The translations under genes and the position numbers were made by a program. From NCBI GenBank assembly GCA_963693315.1, contig OY856186.1, positions 97,620,556-97,684,555 on the forward strand: a DNA stretch of 64,000 bases, given 5' to 3'. Positions 38,926-50,810 of the stretch are shown here, in pieces. The notes beneath the pieces were generated by a model, which was not told the origin of the DNA, did not search any database, and saw only the letters and a program-made list of their open reading frames with translations. The first letter of the stretch is position 1, and each line of letters opens with the position of its first letter. This stretch comes from Diogma glabrata (lineage: Eukaryota > Arthropoda > Insecta > Diptera > Cylindrotomidae).

Positions 38926-40184
38926 AGTTAATTAATATTTATAATATAAATACTAACTGTACATTCTTTGCTTTGTTCTTCAGATAACCGTTATTTTAGC
39001 TTAACCTAGCATACTGAATTTTTACCAGATAATAACTTTACTAGGTTAGTAAATCGTACAATTTATTTTCAGAATAAATAATTCAGTTTTTTGGTAATAG
39101 ATTATTTGTAACGCATCCGTTGGTGTTTTTTGACAATTTCTATGCAGTTGAATTTATCTTAATCACCGAGACTATAGATACCCATATTTTAGTGTCTGTT
39201 ACATACTCTTTTATATATATAACTAGAAAGATAAACACTTCCAAGCTTAATTGGGTTACAGATAATACATCTTAAAACTGGAAGTCTTTGAAAAATTGCA
39301 ATTTGTTATTATGAAATATTTATAAAAAAAACCTCGAGTACAATTAACAAAAAGAAATAAAAATTGGAAAATTTTACTCAAAAGAAAACCATCAACACCT
39401 CCTCGCTCGAGCCACAAAAAAAATAATTTTGATAAAATATTTTTTCTAATATTTTATGAAAAAAAAAAAATTAAGAATAAAGGCGAGTTAAAAACTTTAA
39501 ATTAAAACTCAAAAAGATATTGTGCACACAATTATATATAGAATATGGATAACCAAACTCCTGAGGCGAATCTAAATTTTATTGTAATATTATCACTAAC
39601 AAATGTCTAAAAATATCTGAACTTCAGTAAAATGCAGTTTAATCGAAATTTAAGAAAGAATACGGTAAACATATTCCAATACATGAGAAGGTTCTTAAGA
39701 GTTTACGCCCGTGAATCTAACTGAAAAAACCCTGAGGGACCCTTATAACACAAGTTGCGATAAGTTAATACCACAAGTTTACTTAGCATCAATCAATCAA
39801 TCAATTCGACAATGTAAATATATATAAACATTATTTGCACACAATTATCGTTAACAGATTTTAAGTATTTAAGGCACAAAAAACTGACTAATAACTAATT
39901 TATCAATTTACCTGCTTAGTTTTAGCGCTTTTTGGAGGCATATCGCTGTATTGGAATTAAATTATATTTATAAAACAATATTTAAATTTTTGTGTAAAAT
40001 AAGTATAAATAAAGTTCGTCTTCTACGATGATAAAATGTTAACTGATAGTTCAAATGCAAGGTTTTAAGCAAGGCCAACTACAACATTAGAATATACATT
40101 TCAAGATAGTATAAACGCTGCCACGACATCGACCTTTTTTCTATAAAGAATTTGTTAAAAATATTATGTGCTACAATGTCATAG
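38926..40184. other. Unassigned AT-rich sequence
   Basis: Nothing recognised. A-rich runs are common around 39300-39500. Confidence 0.35.
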
Positions 40185-40613
40185 CTAACGGGTTTTTTGA
40201 GTGAAAGAATTTGGAACTTGACTCGAATGACAAAGCATCTTTATCAAATAAATATTGTGAACGATAGTAAATCTACAAATAGCCCTGAAGGTCATTTTGC
40301 TGAGAGCCTTCAGTTCATGTAAGATGGTGTACTTAAATTTGAGTCTGGAGAGACTAATGTCTCTATGATTTATTGATATTGGTGGATTAGAACTTGAACA
40401 ACTCAGTTCAGACCAAATTTTCCTGGGTGTTACACATGTAATGGTGCCCTCCGTCCCAACTATCTCCCACTTATATGTATTTGTATTGATTTTCGAAACA
40501 ACAGTTGGCACGAAGCAAGTATTTCCAAATCTAATATGGTTGGTTACACGAGGTAAGAAGTACTTTGTGAATTGAGTTAAACTGCTTACAAATAAATGCC
40601 TACAAAATACCAA
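40185..40613 (-). other. Unrecognised 142-codon open frame
   Basis: The minus-strand frame has balanced composition with several cysteines (NTCFVPTVV, TITCVTPRKIW, LSCSSSNPP), a clear improvement over chance frames in this AT-rich sequence. I recognise no domain, signal peptide or transmembrane segment. There is no good splice or promoter context. It may be a piece of a mobile element or a chance frame. Confidence 0.3.
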
Positions 40614-41635
40614 TATCCCTTTTAGCTATTATGCACACCATACTTGAAGCAGTCAGCGCCTTTCTTGTAGCTTAAAGTTTAAGCCTAAAAGACGCTGTAG
40701 TGATCGGTTTGGCGCATAGAGAGATTTAAGTCTATTGCTACAAACAAATACGAACAAAACTTACAATGATTTGGGAGCGTATAACCTGAATGTCATGATG
40801 CGTTTTTAGGTTAGTTCTTGTTTTTGGTTAGTGAAACGTCCACGTTGTGTGACCTGGGTAACGCTAACATTTGGTTTGATGAAGTTGGGGGGATGCAGAG
40901 AAAACTCGATGATCCAAAATTTCAGTTGGCGCGTCAAAAGCAATACAATCATTGGCTCGTCAAAAGCAATACAACTCAAACATCTGTTGTCAAACCATAT
41001 TGTCCATGTTATGGATCGTTTAAATCAGGCGTCCCATATATAGACGTGTAAAAAGAATGTTATGCAGATTTCTGCATCAGATCGGAAGCAAATCAATTCA
41101 CAAAATATTTGGTTATGCAAATGACTATAATTTGCCAAAAAACAGCATATGAACTCGGCAACGGAACGGTACCTAAACTACAATTAGAATGAAACATGGT
41201 ACGTGCTAAACCTTAGAAGACCAGAATATCTAAATTAAATTGTAAAACAAGCACATACACTCGATAAAGATATAAGCAGTTTGCATCGCACCAGTAACAA
41301 TAATGAATTTCGCGTAGCTGAGTGGGCTACGATGTATAATTTGGTTATCTATAGCACTTTTTTCCCTCACAAGAGAATCTAAAAAACTAACGTGGAAATA
41401 AAATGATGCAACCACGGTAAATAAAATTGATCATGTCACGATCTTTAAGGGACACGCTTCAAATATTACTGACGTTCGATCATATAAAGATGCTGCTATG
41501 GACACCAATCATATTCTTGTCATTTTTAAATTATAGGCTTGCACTTTTGCCATGCATAAATTAAATAAATAAGCAAAAAAAGACTGTCCACGGAAATGAA
41601 AAATCCGGAAACGCATTGAAACATCTGGAAACGCT
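40614..41635. other. Unassigned sequence
   Basis: A frame at 40818-41051 (77 codons) shows no domain. Two near-identical 22-bp stretches (TTGGCGCGTCAAAAGCAATAC and TTGGCTCGTCAAAAGCAATAC, about 40925 and 40953) form a small duplication. Nothing else recognised. Confidence 0.35.
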
Positions 41636-42310
41636 GCGTATACAAAAACGCTTTAAAAAGTAAAAATGTTCAAGCGACAGAATATCCGATAGAAATAGGT
41701 AAATTTCTTGGCCAGACAGTTTTGTATACAAGGACATTCTGATGTCTCAGATAAGTTTAAATAAAAAAAAACTAATTACAGACAGACATTAAACAAATTT
41801 TAAAAATCAAATTAGTTATAAGCAAAACTACATATCTATGCAATTTTGGAACGTTTTTACATACGAAAAACAAAATATTAAATTTAACACAGAACATATG
41901 TGTGATAATGTATGACAATACATATATGCAAAACCAAACATATTGCAAGCCTACCACCATACGCCATACGTCATGCAATTACTACGAAATATACGAAATA
42001 TCATAGCATTATTTCTTCATTGTTTGTCATTACGTAGCTATGACGTACTAAAATGTATTAACTACAGAGGTCTATATTTTGCAAATTTTTAAATTGATTC
42101 TAAACTTATTAACTTTTAAAAAACATTTATTTCCAAACGGACGTTATAACGGTTTTTAAATTTAATTTTTATAGAAAATAGCCTCTAGTTTTTTAAACAT
42201 GTGTTGAATTTTACTGATTGATGAACTTGTCTAAGATATAGATAGAACATAGACTTCCAGAAAGTTTTTTTAATTTAGCTCAACAAATTCGACCGTGGAC
42301 ACGCGCCTAA
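41636..42310 (-). repeat. Inverted single-unit relative of the 13.7-15.0 kb repeat
   Basis: Read on the minus strand, ACAAAACTGTCTG followed by AAATTTACCTATTTCTA (41690-41735) matches 14970-15013. Sequence at 42047-42300, on the minus strand, contains GCGTGTCCACGGTCGAATTTG, then ACTAGAGGCTATTTTC, CCGTTATAACG and AGACCTCTGTAGTTA. That is one unit of the ~325-bp array at 13695-14650. So the same mobile element exists here in opposite orientation with one unit in place of three. Confidence 0.7.
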
Positions 42311-44544
42311 TAAAAATTCAAAAGAATAATTTTCAAATGGTCGAAATTTGACAAAATATTTCTATTCAAGATCCGTTGCTATCAGGTGGAGAGCCTTTTG
42401 TCTTTTATACTATAGTAGAAGGAATGGAAGTCGCCATGTCGGCTACGCTTAACCTAAGCCATTGCATAGACAAATAAATCAAAAAGTTGAAAATCGGTTG
42501 ATAATTGCTCGAGTTATCGATGCGACAAGTTTGAAAAAAGTCATTTTGAGAAAAACGCGTCAATTTTTCAAAATTTAGTCAATTTTTCTTATTATAAAAT
42601 CATGTATCTTCTCAAATATTTATACTTACATCAAACTATCGAGTGCACTAAGTTCAATGAGTTTGTTACGAAGCAGTTGTAACTGAAATAATTAGACCGG
42701 TGACTCGCATTTACCTATTTGATGTTGTCGATATGATTTCTCATCGATTTGTCTTTCTTTGAAACGCAATCAATTCAATGGTCGTTTCTTTTTCATTTCT
42801 TTCCTCGCGCTTTTTTCGTAGTGTTTTTGACATATTTACTGGTAAAGAATATGTTAGTCAGTCAGTTGGTCAAAATCAAATACATACTCAAGTATACAAA
42901 AGAAATTATCATTTGTTTGTTCCATAGAAGTCAGTTCGTAATCAAAAAAAACTTTAAGTTGTTTATTTTTGATTTAAAAATTTAAATTTATTGGGAAGAA
43001 TTACTAAACTTGAGTTGGTTAGTTAAATTTAATTATTATAATTTGAATTCAAAACTATTAGAAAAAGTGATTTTTTTAGAAACATTTATTGTAAAATTTA
43101 TTAGTGCAATGTAAATTAAATTTCATTGAAAAAACAATGGCAGTCGTACTGTAAATATTTAGTGTTATAAGATTTAAAATACAATAAATTATAAGAAAAA
43201 TAAATTGATCATGAATTCGGTCAATTTGGTGAATCTCAGTTATTTTTTTTTGGTTGTAATTTGTGACAGAAAAAAGGAAAGAAACCTTTCTCTATTAAAC
43301 TTTTAAATTATTGTAACGATTCTTCGTTGGTTCTTTTCGATTATTGAGCAAATACGACAGTAAAAAGACTGATCTTTAGTTAACAAAATCTCCAACTTTA
43401 TTTATCAACAAATTACAGCAGCTTCCGATTTTAATTACAATAAAATCTAGGGTCTCCAATTTGTGTATGATAAATTTCACCGCTTTCCCACAATTTGAAT
43501 CAATGAGAGTCGGAATCGTAAAATCTGTATTTACTATTCCAGTAGGTTCAGATTCTTTCACTATTAGTACCCAGGCTCAAGTACCACCCGATTATTCCTT
43601 ATACTTGCGAATATTTGTAAACACTTTTAATTGCAAAATTAAACTGACTATCTGATATTTTGTTCGCTTATTTATATCCAGAAATAAATAAGTAGAAACT
43701 TCTCAAATTTGCTTTCTAGAAATCAATATTACGTAGTACGTACATCTTGAATAGGCCACACCTATTTTCATTCATACTTGCATAAATGTAAACATTAGCG
43801 AACTCATATTTAATTAATTTATGCAAAATGTATTAGTTAACTCCTTTTTTTTTAATTCATGAATGTGAAAAACATTTATGCAGAATGTATTGGTTATTTA
43901 TGAGTAAATTAAATTAACCCATTCTGGATATATTTTAAATTTTTTTTGGTTTAATCGAACATTATTTCGTAAGTTTTATCATACCATAACAGTTGTTATA
44001 TTGATGAATCAATCAAGGTTGATTGGTGGGTTAATAATCAAGGTGTGATTGCAAGTTTTAGTTGTATTGCAAATTTTGTTTGATATTAATGTTTGTGGAA
44101 ATCTAATTAATTTAACTCAAAAGAGAGTTAATAATTTTTCGTCGTAGTCATCATTTAAAGATAACGGGTTTTGGTCAATCAATTTCGCCCTAAAACGATG
44201 GGATATAACATGCAGGCATTTTATGTGCTTTCATTACCAAAAGCAATATCGAACGGGAATCGAATGTGTTGCTCTTATATAGAGTAACAGATATCAACAG
44301 GTTCACCATCAACAGTGAGTAACATTTTTATTTATGATTCGAACATAGCTTGTTCGGGAAGTAGTCTTGTATAACAGTAACATCAATAATGGCAATACAA
44401 GCTATTTTAACATGATGAATTGATGAATTTAAAACCAGCTAACAAATATTGTACAAAATTTATCGTGCGATGGTACTAATAAATTTTCCGGTTTTAAATT
44501 ATATTGTCCACAATTGTGGTATTTCTTTGACAATCATAATTTTC
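42311..44544. other. Unassigned AT-rich sequence
   Basis: Open frames at 42749-42985 and 43461-43655 show no domain and no splice context. No repeat boundary was identified. Around 42430-42560 the sequence is less AT-rich (TCGGCTACGCTTAACC, CTCGAGTTATCGATGCG) without a clear meaning. Confidence 0.35.
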
Positions 44545-44815
44545 AACTATCGCCTGTGGCGCACCTATTATCTTATATTGAATAATTACTTATGACCAAC
44601 TATCGCCTGTACATTGGCGCATCTATTGTCTTATATTGAATAATTACTTATGATCAACTATCGCCTGTACATTGGGGCAACTATTATATTATATTGATTT
44701 ACCGTATTATTTATGTTCGTCTATCGTCTGGATATTGGCGCAACTACTGCATAATATTGAATTATTGTTTCGGTGCATCAATTACCTGTACCTTGGCGCA
44801 ACTGTTGTTATTCTA
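44545..44815. repeat. Minisatellite, ~61-bp unit, about 4-5 copies
   Basis: The motif CAACTATCGCCTGTACATTGG followed by CGCA-CTATTGTCTTATATTGAATAATTACTTATG recurs at about 44546, 44598, 44658, 44718 and 44778, with increasing divergence to the right. The first unit is shortened. Unit length is near 61 bp. Confidence 0.85.
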
Positions 44816-45474
44816 AGCTCTATAGCTTACTCAGTATGATTGGTTAGGGAGGAAGAGGGTGAAGAGTGAGATCAAACATGAACTAATATATGTGTTATTA
44901 TGGTTTTCCATATTATTCACTGTTTGTGTGCTTTTGTCACTTTTGAATTAAAATGCAATATTTAAAAATATACTTTTTACTGTTTATTTTTAATTTTATT
45001 AATAATAATATAAACTTCCTTAAAGTAACAATTTGAATATAATTTTTTTATTTTATAGAATATCGATTTCGACTTACGTCATCCTCAGTTCTTAAATTAT
45101 TATTACAATTTTTGCTTAAACTATTACTTATATACTATTTCAACTGCTAGTTTTTATTATTATGTCATATATTTTGTTAGTTTTAGTGTTGATTTTATCA
45201 TTTAAAATGTTGTTATTGTTTTTTTGTTTATATATATTTCTATTTCTTCCAATCTATCTAGATGTTGTCCTTTTCTTTTTTTATGTAATATGGTTAAATT
45301 TGTGTTGATATTGGCGTATTTGTGTTTTTCTATTTTTAAATGTTGGGCATATCTGGATTTTGGATCGCTTCTGTTAAATATTGCATTTTAATGAACTAAT
45401 AGGGTGAGTGAACTATTTAAATTTTTGGTTTTATATAAATTTTATATATATTTACAAGCTTTTATTAAGATTCT
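44816..45474. other. Unassigned AT-rich sequence
   Basis: Nothing recognised. Confidence 0.35.
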
Positions 45475-45936
45475 TATCTATACGATAGCAATGGATCTAA
45501 CCATTATGTAGTTTAGAATTATAAGACACTAGAAATGAATGTATTCAATTGAATAGAATGAAAAATTGCTTTTAAAAGCGAAAGATTCGTAACAAATGTT
45601 TTATCTCAATTCCGGTCAGTTCGGGAATCGAACCGGCGTCCTTCTGATCAGAGTTTATGGTTAACCATTTAACCAACTCAAGCAGCGACGAGATAAAAAT
45701 TTGTTTTTGGACGATCGACTTAACATCACAATTAGTTTTAATTCATTTTTAGTGTCAATTTATGTCGAACGCCGGTTCGATTCTCGAACCGTCCGGCATT
45801 AAGATAAAACATTGGTTACGGATCTTTCGCTTTTCAAAGCAATTTTTCATTCTATTCAATTGAATACATTCATTTCTAGTGTCTTATAACTCTAAACTAC
45901 ATAATGGTTAGATCTATTGCTACCGTATAGATAAAA
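45475..45936. mobile_element. Foldback element carrying tRNA-like sequence
   Basis: Arms of about 167 bp (45475-45641 and 45769-45936) are inverted repeats at roughly 90% identity. They include ATGGATCTAACCATTATGTA, CACTAGAAATGAATGTATTC, AATTGAATAGAATGAAAAAT and a tRNA T-arm-like GGGAATCGAACCGG. The spacer holds the remainder of a tRNA-like sequence (minus strand 45612-45690, A-box-like TGGTTAAATGG, B-box-like GGTTCGATTCC). Both arms therefore end in Pol III promoter-like B-box sequence facing each other. Confidence 0.75.
45612..45690 (-). repeat. tRNA-derived (SINE-like) sequence, copy 1
   Basis: On the minus strand GAGTTGGTTAAATGGTTAAC, then CTCTGATCAGAAGGACGCC and GGTTCGATTCCCGAAC give A- and B-box spacing like a tRNA. 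The stems do not close into a cloverleaf, so it is not a tRNA gene. The same block, in plus orientation, lies at 46415-46490 and shares its flank back to TGTGATGTTAAGTCGATCG. Confidence 0.65.
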
Positions 45937-46108
45937 ATATTAATAAAATTTTGAATTTAAATTGGTTAGTGGCCATTCTCCACTAGTTGGGATTTGTCTC
46001 CCATATTCGTAGCTCCATAATGTTCTTCATTCAATGTCAACTTGGTTGTGGTATGAATATCGATAGAACGTGTTCGTAGAATAAAAAATAAGACAAAAAT
46101 TGAACGAA

Positions 46109-46341
46109 GGCTGCGTTCCAATTGATGCTAAATTGTACTAAACGTGCTAAATCAATTTAGTCAACTATTTTACTTGACTAAATCCAAATTTTGTTTCTTA
46201 ATAACTTGGAAGAAATTAATGCATACGTTAAACAATATCTGACACCTTGATTATATTAATTTAAATTAAAATTAGGTAATTTTGTAAAATTAAGTTTAGA
46301 TTTAGCAGTTTAGTACAATTTAGCAGCCAATTGGAACCCGG
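46109..46341. mobile_element. 233-bp MITE nested beside the tRNA-like repeat
   Basis: The left end GGCTGCGTTCCAATTGATGC and right end, inverted ACCGGGTTCCAATTGGCTGC, both continue with TAAATTGTACTAAAC, giving terminal inverted repeats of about 40 bp with a few differences. The sequence on either side lines up with uninterrupted sequence in the repeat at 45.7 kb. Non-coding. Confidence 0.7.
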
Positions 46342-46348
46342 TATAAGA

Positions 46349-46500
46349 ATGAATTCAAAATAATTGTGATGTTAAGTCGATCGTCCAAAAACAAATTTTT
46401 ATCTCGTCGCTGGTCGAGTTGGATAAATGGTTAACCATAAACTCTGATCAGAAGGACGCCGGTTCGATTCCCGAACCGACTGGAATAGAGATAAAATATT
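46349..46500 (+). repeat. tRNA-derived (SINE-like) sequence, copy 2
   Basis: The plus strand gives GTGATGTTAAGTCGATCGTC, then CTCGTCGCTGGTCGAGTTGG, ATAAATGGTTAACCATAAAC and GCCGGTTCGATTCCCGAACC. It is the inverted copy of 45612-45742. A- and B-box-like words are kept, but no cloverleaf forms. Confidence 0.65.
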
Positions 46501-47136
46501 TATATTTACATCCCGAGCAGAAATTAGTTAGGGAAAACCTGAATACAGTCAGGACGTGATCAGGGCCTGGTCAGTCCTACAGGGGCAATCCCTATTAGGG
46601 CAATCTGATGTGGGTCTGTTCCGGGCCTGATTTGGAATACCCTTTTAGGGTTAACCTTGTTTGAATATATCCGGCCCTGACCAGGTTTTTCGTATTTGAC
46701 CCCTAGCTGAAATTTCAATTGGTTAAAATTCACTAGAGTATTATCCATTTTAGAAATACCTATATAGTTAAAATCATTTCGTTTATGTTTTAGTTATCGC
46801 ATCTCGGTTAAAAAACTTTAATAATAGTTACAACCATACCTTTGAATTGGAAAAATTCAAATTAATTCCATAGTTACTTGAGTTTAATTGCTCACAAAAT
46901 CCTAAATAAATAGAATTTCCCAAAATGTTGGCAAATATGCAAGCGCGCATATATGACAATAAATGACGCATTGATTGGAAACAATCAATAATAACTATAC
47001 ACTCGTGACTTAGAATGTTGACTATAATAGAAATATTACACATTCTATGAATTCACACAATAGTACTCTCAAGAAAATTCAATACAAAAAATCTTCAATC
47101 AAAATGAATAAAATTTCCATAAAAAATTATGTCTAT

Positions 47137-47750
47137 CCCGAGCAGAAATTTGTCAGGGGTTAAGTAAGGTCCTGATCAGGTTTGCCCTAAGCCGGATTTG
47201 GCTAAGCATTGGTAGGACAGCCTGATTGGGCCCTGATCATGAGTGTAACGCTTTTGCTTTATCAGGTCCTGATTGGGATAGTCGGATCAGACCCTGATTG
47301 GGATAATCGGATCAGGCCCTAATTGTGATATCCGGACCAGATCCTGATATATAATTATATATTATATTCATAAATTAATCAAATTAAAAAAAAATTAGAA
47401 TCGAAAAAAATTAAAACATACATACCACCTTATAATCACTATTATTATAGTCTTTCAGCCAAGAAGCGATAACTAAAACATACATGAAACGATTTTAACT
47501 ATATATTTCTAAAATGGACAATACTCTAGTGAATTTTAAACAATTGAAATTTCAACTAGGGGTCAAACACGAAAAACCTGATCAGGGCCGGGTATATTCA
47601 AATAAGGTTAACCCTAAAAGGGTATTCTAAATCAGGCCAGGAACAGACCCACATCAGATTGCCCTAATAAGTAATGCCCTTGTAAGACTGACCAGGCCCT
47701 GATCACGCCCTGACTGTATTCAGGTTTTCCCTAACTAATTTCTGCTCAGG
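47137..47750. mobile_element. Family F element, complete copy (614 bp)
   Basis: The ends are CCCGAGCAGAAATTTGTCAG and CCTAACTAATTTCTGCTCAGG-type inverted repeats. The interior has two blocks of CCTGAT/ATCAGG-rich sequence (e.g. GGTCCTGATCAGG, GGCCCTGATCATG, ACCCTGATTGGGATAATCGG) on either side of an AT-rich centre. Those words are near-palindromic, so the element can fold extensively. No frame or clear target duplication. Confidence 0.8.
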
Positions 47751-47816
47751 TAACTGACGATTGAGAAATTCAACTTAAGTTAAAACTGATGATGAAGTTT
47801 CAACTGAGAAATATCA

Positions 47817-47935
47817 TCGCCTTGGTGGCGTAGTGGTTAAACGTGTCTGCCAAGGGAATTGAACTCGTCAGTTTGACACTGATGAGGTTACGAGTTCGAA
47901 TCCCAACCGAAACACGTAAAAGAGAAAAACTGAGT
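47817..47935 (+). repeat. tRNA-derived SINE-like unit
   Basis: GCCTTGGTGGCGTAGTGGTT (A-box-like) and GAGTTCGAATCCC (B-box-like) are about 60 bp apart, with an extra hairpin (CTCGTCAGTTTGACACTGATGAG) between them. The 3' part ends in GAGTTTTTTT. The acceptor stem does not close, so this is not a tRNA gene. A short imperfect duplication (GAGAAATAT before, GAGATATT after) hints at retroposition. Confidence 0.5.
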
Positions 47936-48308
47936 TTTTTTCTGAGATATTTCCAACCACACCTATGAATTTAAAAAAATCAAATTAATTCCAAAGTTCC
48001 TTGAGTTTAATTGCTTACAAAATCCTGATTTAATAATAGTGATTAAGGTGGTATGTATGTTCTAATTTTTGCCATTGTAATTTTTTTATTTTAATTTGAT
48101 TAATTTATGTATTATATAAATATATATCAGGGTCCGGTCCGGATATCCCAATCAGGGTCTGATCCGGTAATCCCAATCAGGACCTGATAGGGCAAAAGCG
48201 TTACACTCATGATCAGGGCTCAATCAGGCTACCCTACCAATGCCTGATCTGAACTAGTGCAAACCTGATCAGGACCCTACTTGATCTCTGACAAATTTCT
48301 GCTAGGGA

Positions 48309-49370
48309 TGTTGTGAATATATATAAAAGTAGTTTGTGTGACGGTTTTGGTTCCCCAATTTTCAGAGCTCGTCATAGTCCATGGTCCTTACTTATTTGAA
48401 TCCGTTCTCTGGTTGATGTTATTTGTGTGCAATTTTGCATTTGTACTGGGCTGGGGAAATACATTCTCGAATCCGCATTGTTGAAGATAGTCAGAGTTGA
48501 ACCTCGTAAGGCACGGATTTCCCCTAATGTTTCTGATAATGATTGCACTATCAGGATTAGTATTAATTACAAGTCACTAAAATGAACAACTGTTTGCCTA
48601 GCAAACTTCTAAGTACGTAATTCAATAGAAGGAGTTAGATATAGATATTCGAAAGCAGGATGAAGTTGTAAAACCGGATTCATTTAATAAAATAACTGTA
48701 GCTCAGTCGTTTTTTGATATTTTGACCTAAAATTTTAAACACATATTTTGGGTATAAATTTTAGGTGCATATTTAGGTGTTTATAAAATTTAAATTAAAA
48801 CAAAAAAAACACAGTAATTATATCGACCGCACAGACTTTTTTTTCACTATTCGCTATTCACTATTTGAATTTTTTTTTTCTATTCGCCTGTTATCTTGGA
48901 AGTTGGAACATTACAAAACAAAAAAGTTGAAACAACGTACTGTTATAGGAAATGTTGCAAAGATTGAACGAAAACTTCAGCAGTCAGCACATCTTTTAAA
49001 ATGTTATTCGGAGTGGGTTGAGTGTGGAAATTTAAAAAAAAAATGACCTTGACTAGTGTCATTAGAAAGGTAGTTTCTTTTGTATTCCATATATAGAAAT
49101 TTTTGATCTGTAATATTATACATTTTTGATTGCCGCACAGTTATTGATTTATTTTTAAAATTAGTATTATTTATTTAAATAACAGTTTTTGATTTATTCT
49201 TATAGTTGTTATTAAAATTCGGAAAAAAAAATTTATTCGAACGCAAACTCGTTTGCAAGTTGCAACAGGATTGATGACACTTAAATATGTGACGTGAATC
49301 TCTCTGGTGTTATTTTGATCCGGGCTGGATCAGGCTGTAATAAAGAAAAGTGAATTCGGCATTCGGTTTC
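48309..49370. other. Unassigned AT-rich sequence
   Basis: A frame at 48777-49046 (89 codons, lysine- and phenylalanine-rich) shows no domain. No repeat boundary was identified. Confidence 0.35.
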
Positions 49371-50219
49371 TACACTGAAAAAAAATTGTAGGTAAAATAC
49401 AACAAATAATGGTCTGTTGAATTTATTTAAACAACATGTTATTTGATTTTCTATTGTTTTAACAAACAAGTTTGTTAATTGCCAGTTTTCAACAAACATG
49501 TTTGTTAAATATTTTTAACTACCTTTAGAAGCAGTTCTTTAATTTTCGTTTGTTGAATAAAATAGCCATAATCCAAAATTAGAAAATATAAATATGACAA
49601 AATTCGAGTAGTAAGTAGCTTGAAATTTATAGTGAAGTTAGTGCAAGTACAGTAAAAGTGAAATTTTGTGAAATAAAAAGCATAGTTTTAAGAAAAAGAG
49701 TGAAAGTATCTAGTCTAGTGAATAGTGTCAATTGAAATATGTACCTAAAAAGGAGTGAAATTTTAGTGAAATCAAATTATTTGAAAGTTCTAAAAAATTT
49801 AAGGAAAGCCAAGTTAAGTTTTGTTGATGTCTATAAAGGTAAATTTTGTTTCGGTGAATTTTAATTAAAATCATTTTAGAAAAAATATATGTATATCTAA
49901 TAGTATAATATAATAAAATATCAACTAATTATAACTAACTGATAGTTTTGGAAATATTTGATAAAATCAATAAAATAAATTGTCAAAAGTTAACAAACAT
50001 GTAAAACGTTATTTTAACAGTCCGGCGGTGTTTTGTTCGTAATAATTAACAAAGTTTGTAAAATTTACAAACTCTTCGTTAACAATTGTTGGTAAAATAA
50101 ATTCAACTGACATCAATTTGTTGTATTCAACAAACAATTTTTAGGATCAAAAGTAACAGAAATGTTTGCTGAATCGAAGGACATTTCTGTAAATTTTACG
50201 AACATTTTTTTTGAGTGTA
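49371..50219. mobile_element. 849-bp TIR element with TACACTGAAAAAAA ends
   Basis: The left end TACACTGAAAAAAAATTGTA and right end (inverted) TACACTCAAAAAAAATGTTC each continue with GTAAAAT and then AACAAA/TTTGTT words, including repeated AACAAACATGTTTGTTAA-like palindromes. The centre (49600-49870) is rich in GTGAAA words. ACACTGAAAAAA termini are common on non-autonomous insect DNA transposons. The target duplication is not clear. Confidence 0.65.
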
Positions 50220-50810
50220 TCAGAAATCATACCTGATTTCGCTATTAGAGCAAACCTTATTTGTCCTATCCCTGGTGGTAAATATACTCGATCAGAGCCA
50301 GATCATAGTGAAGGACAAACCCTAATAGCGTATTCTTATCCAGTCCCTATCAGAAATCATATGTAATTTCATAATTTACTTACTTTTTCCCTTCCTTAAT
50401 GCCCTTTTTCTTTTGTGTCCCGATGGTCCTGAGCCCTATGTCATTTGAATAAACTTCACTTGGTTGAAGTTCACTAGAGTTATATCCATTTTAGCTATGC
50501 TTAGTTTGTGTAATTTCACACATAATTTAGTTATCTCTGCTTAAAAACTATGATGATAGCGGCTGTTTTCTGACATCATATAGGTAAGTATGGAGTTAGA
50601 ATATTTTTATAAAAAATTTATTAAACATTTTATAAAATATGTTTTAGTAAAACCGCTATTTAGATTGATCAGACTCTTGTCCGGTTCTATAAGGGCTCCC
50701 TGATCGTTAAAGGCGTTATATTTTTGATCAGGCCCTGCTCAGGGTGCGCAATCCGACCCCTATCTATAATAGAGACAGCCGTATTCGGCTCAGATCTGAG
50801 TCCTAACATA
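50220..50810. repeat. Diverged relative of family F
   Basis: AGTTCACTAGAGTTATATCC followed by ATTTTAGCTATGCTTAG and TTAGTTATCTCTGCTTAAAAA parallels the F core (TTCACTAGAGTATTATCC...). Flanking blocks of CCTGAT/GATCAG words (GATCAGAGCCAGATCAT, GATCAGGCCCTGCTCAGGG) are present on both sides. The terminal CCCGAGCAGAAATT motif was not found. Confidence 0.5.

Larger units (their letters stand above)
46512..48308. mobile_element. Family F element (reverse orientation), interrupted
   Basis: The left half starts CCCGAGCAGAAATTAGTTAG at 46512 and runs to about 46810. The right half (about 48030-48308) ends ACAAATTTCTGCTAGGG. Read inverted, the two halves match the ends of the complete copy at 47137-47750. 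Between them are a duplicated ~80-bp block (46828-46909 and 47946-48025, with TCAAATTAATTCC-AAGTT followed by CTTGAGTTTAATTGCT), a complete second F element and a SINE-like unit. Confidence 0.7.

Noticed and set aside
44545..44815. CRISPR-like array
   Set aside because: Units are contiguous with no unique spacers, and the host is eukaryotic.
45612..45690. tRNA gene on the minus strand
   Set aside because: No cloverleaf closes and the same block recurs within repeats.
47817..47915. A second tRNA gene
   Set aside because: A- and B-box-like words are present, but the acceptor stem does not pair and an extra hairpin lies between the boxes. It is better explained as a tRNA-derived repeat.
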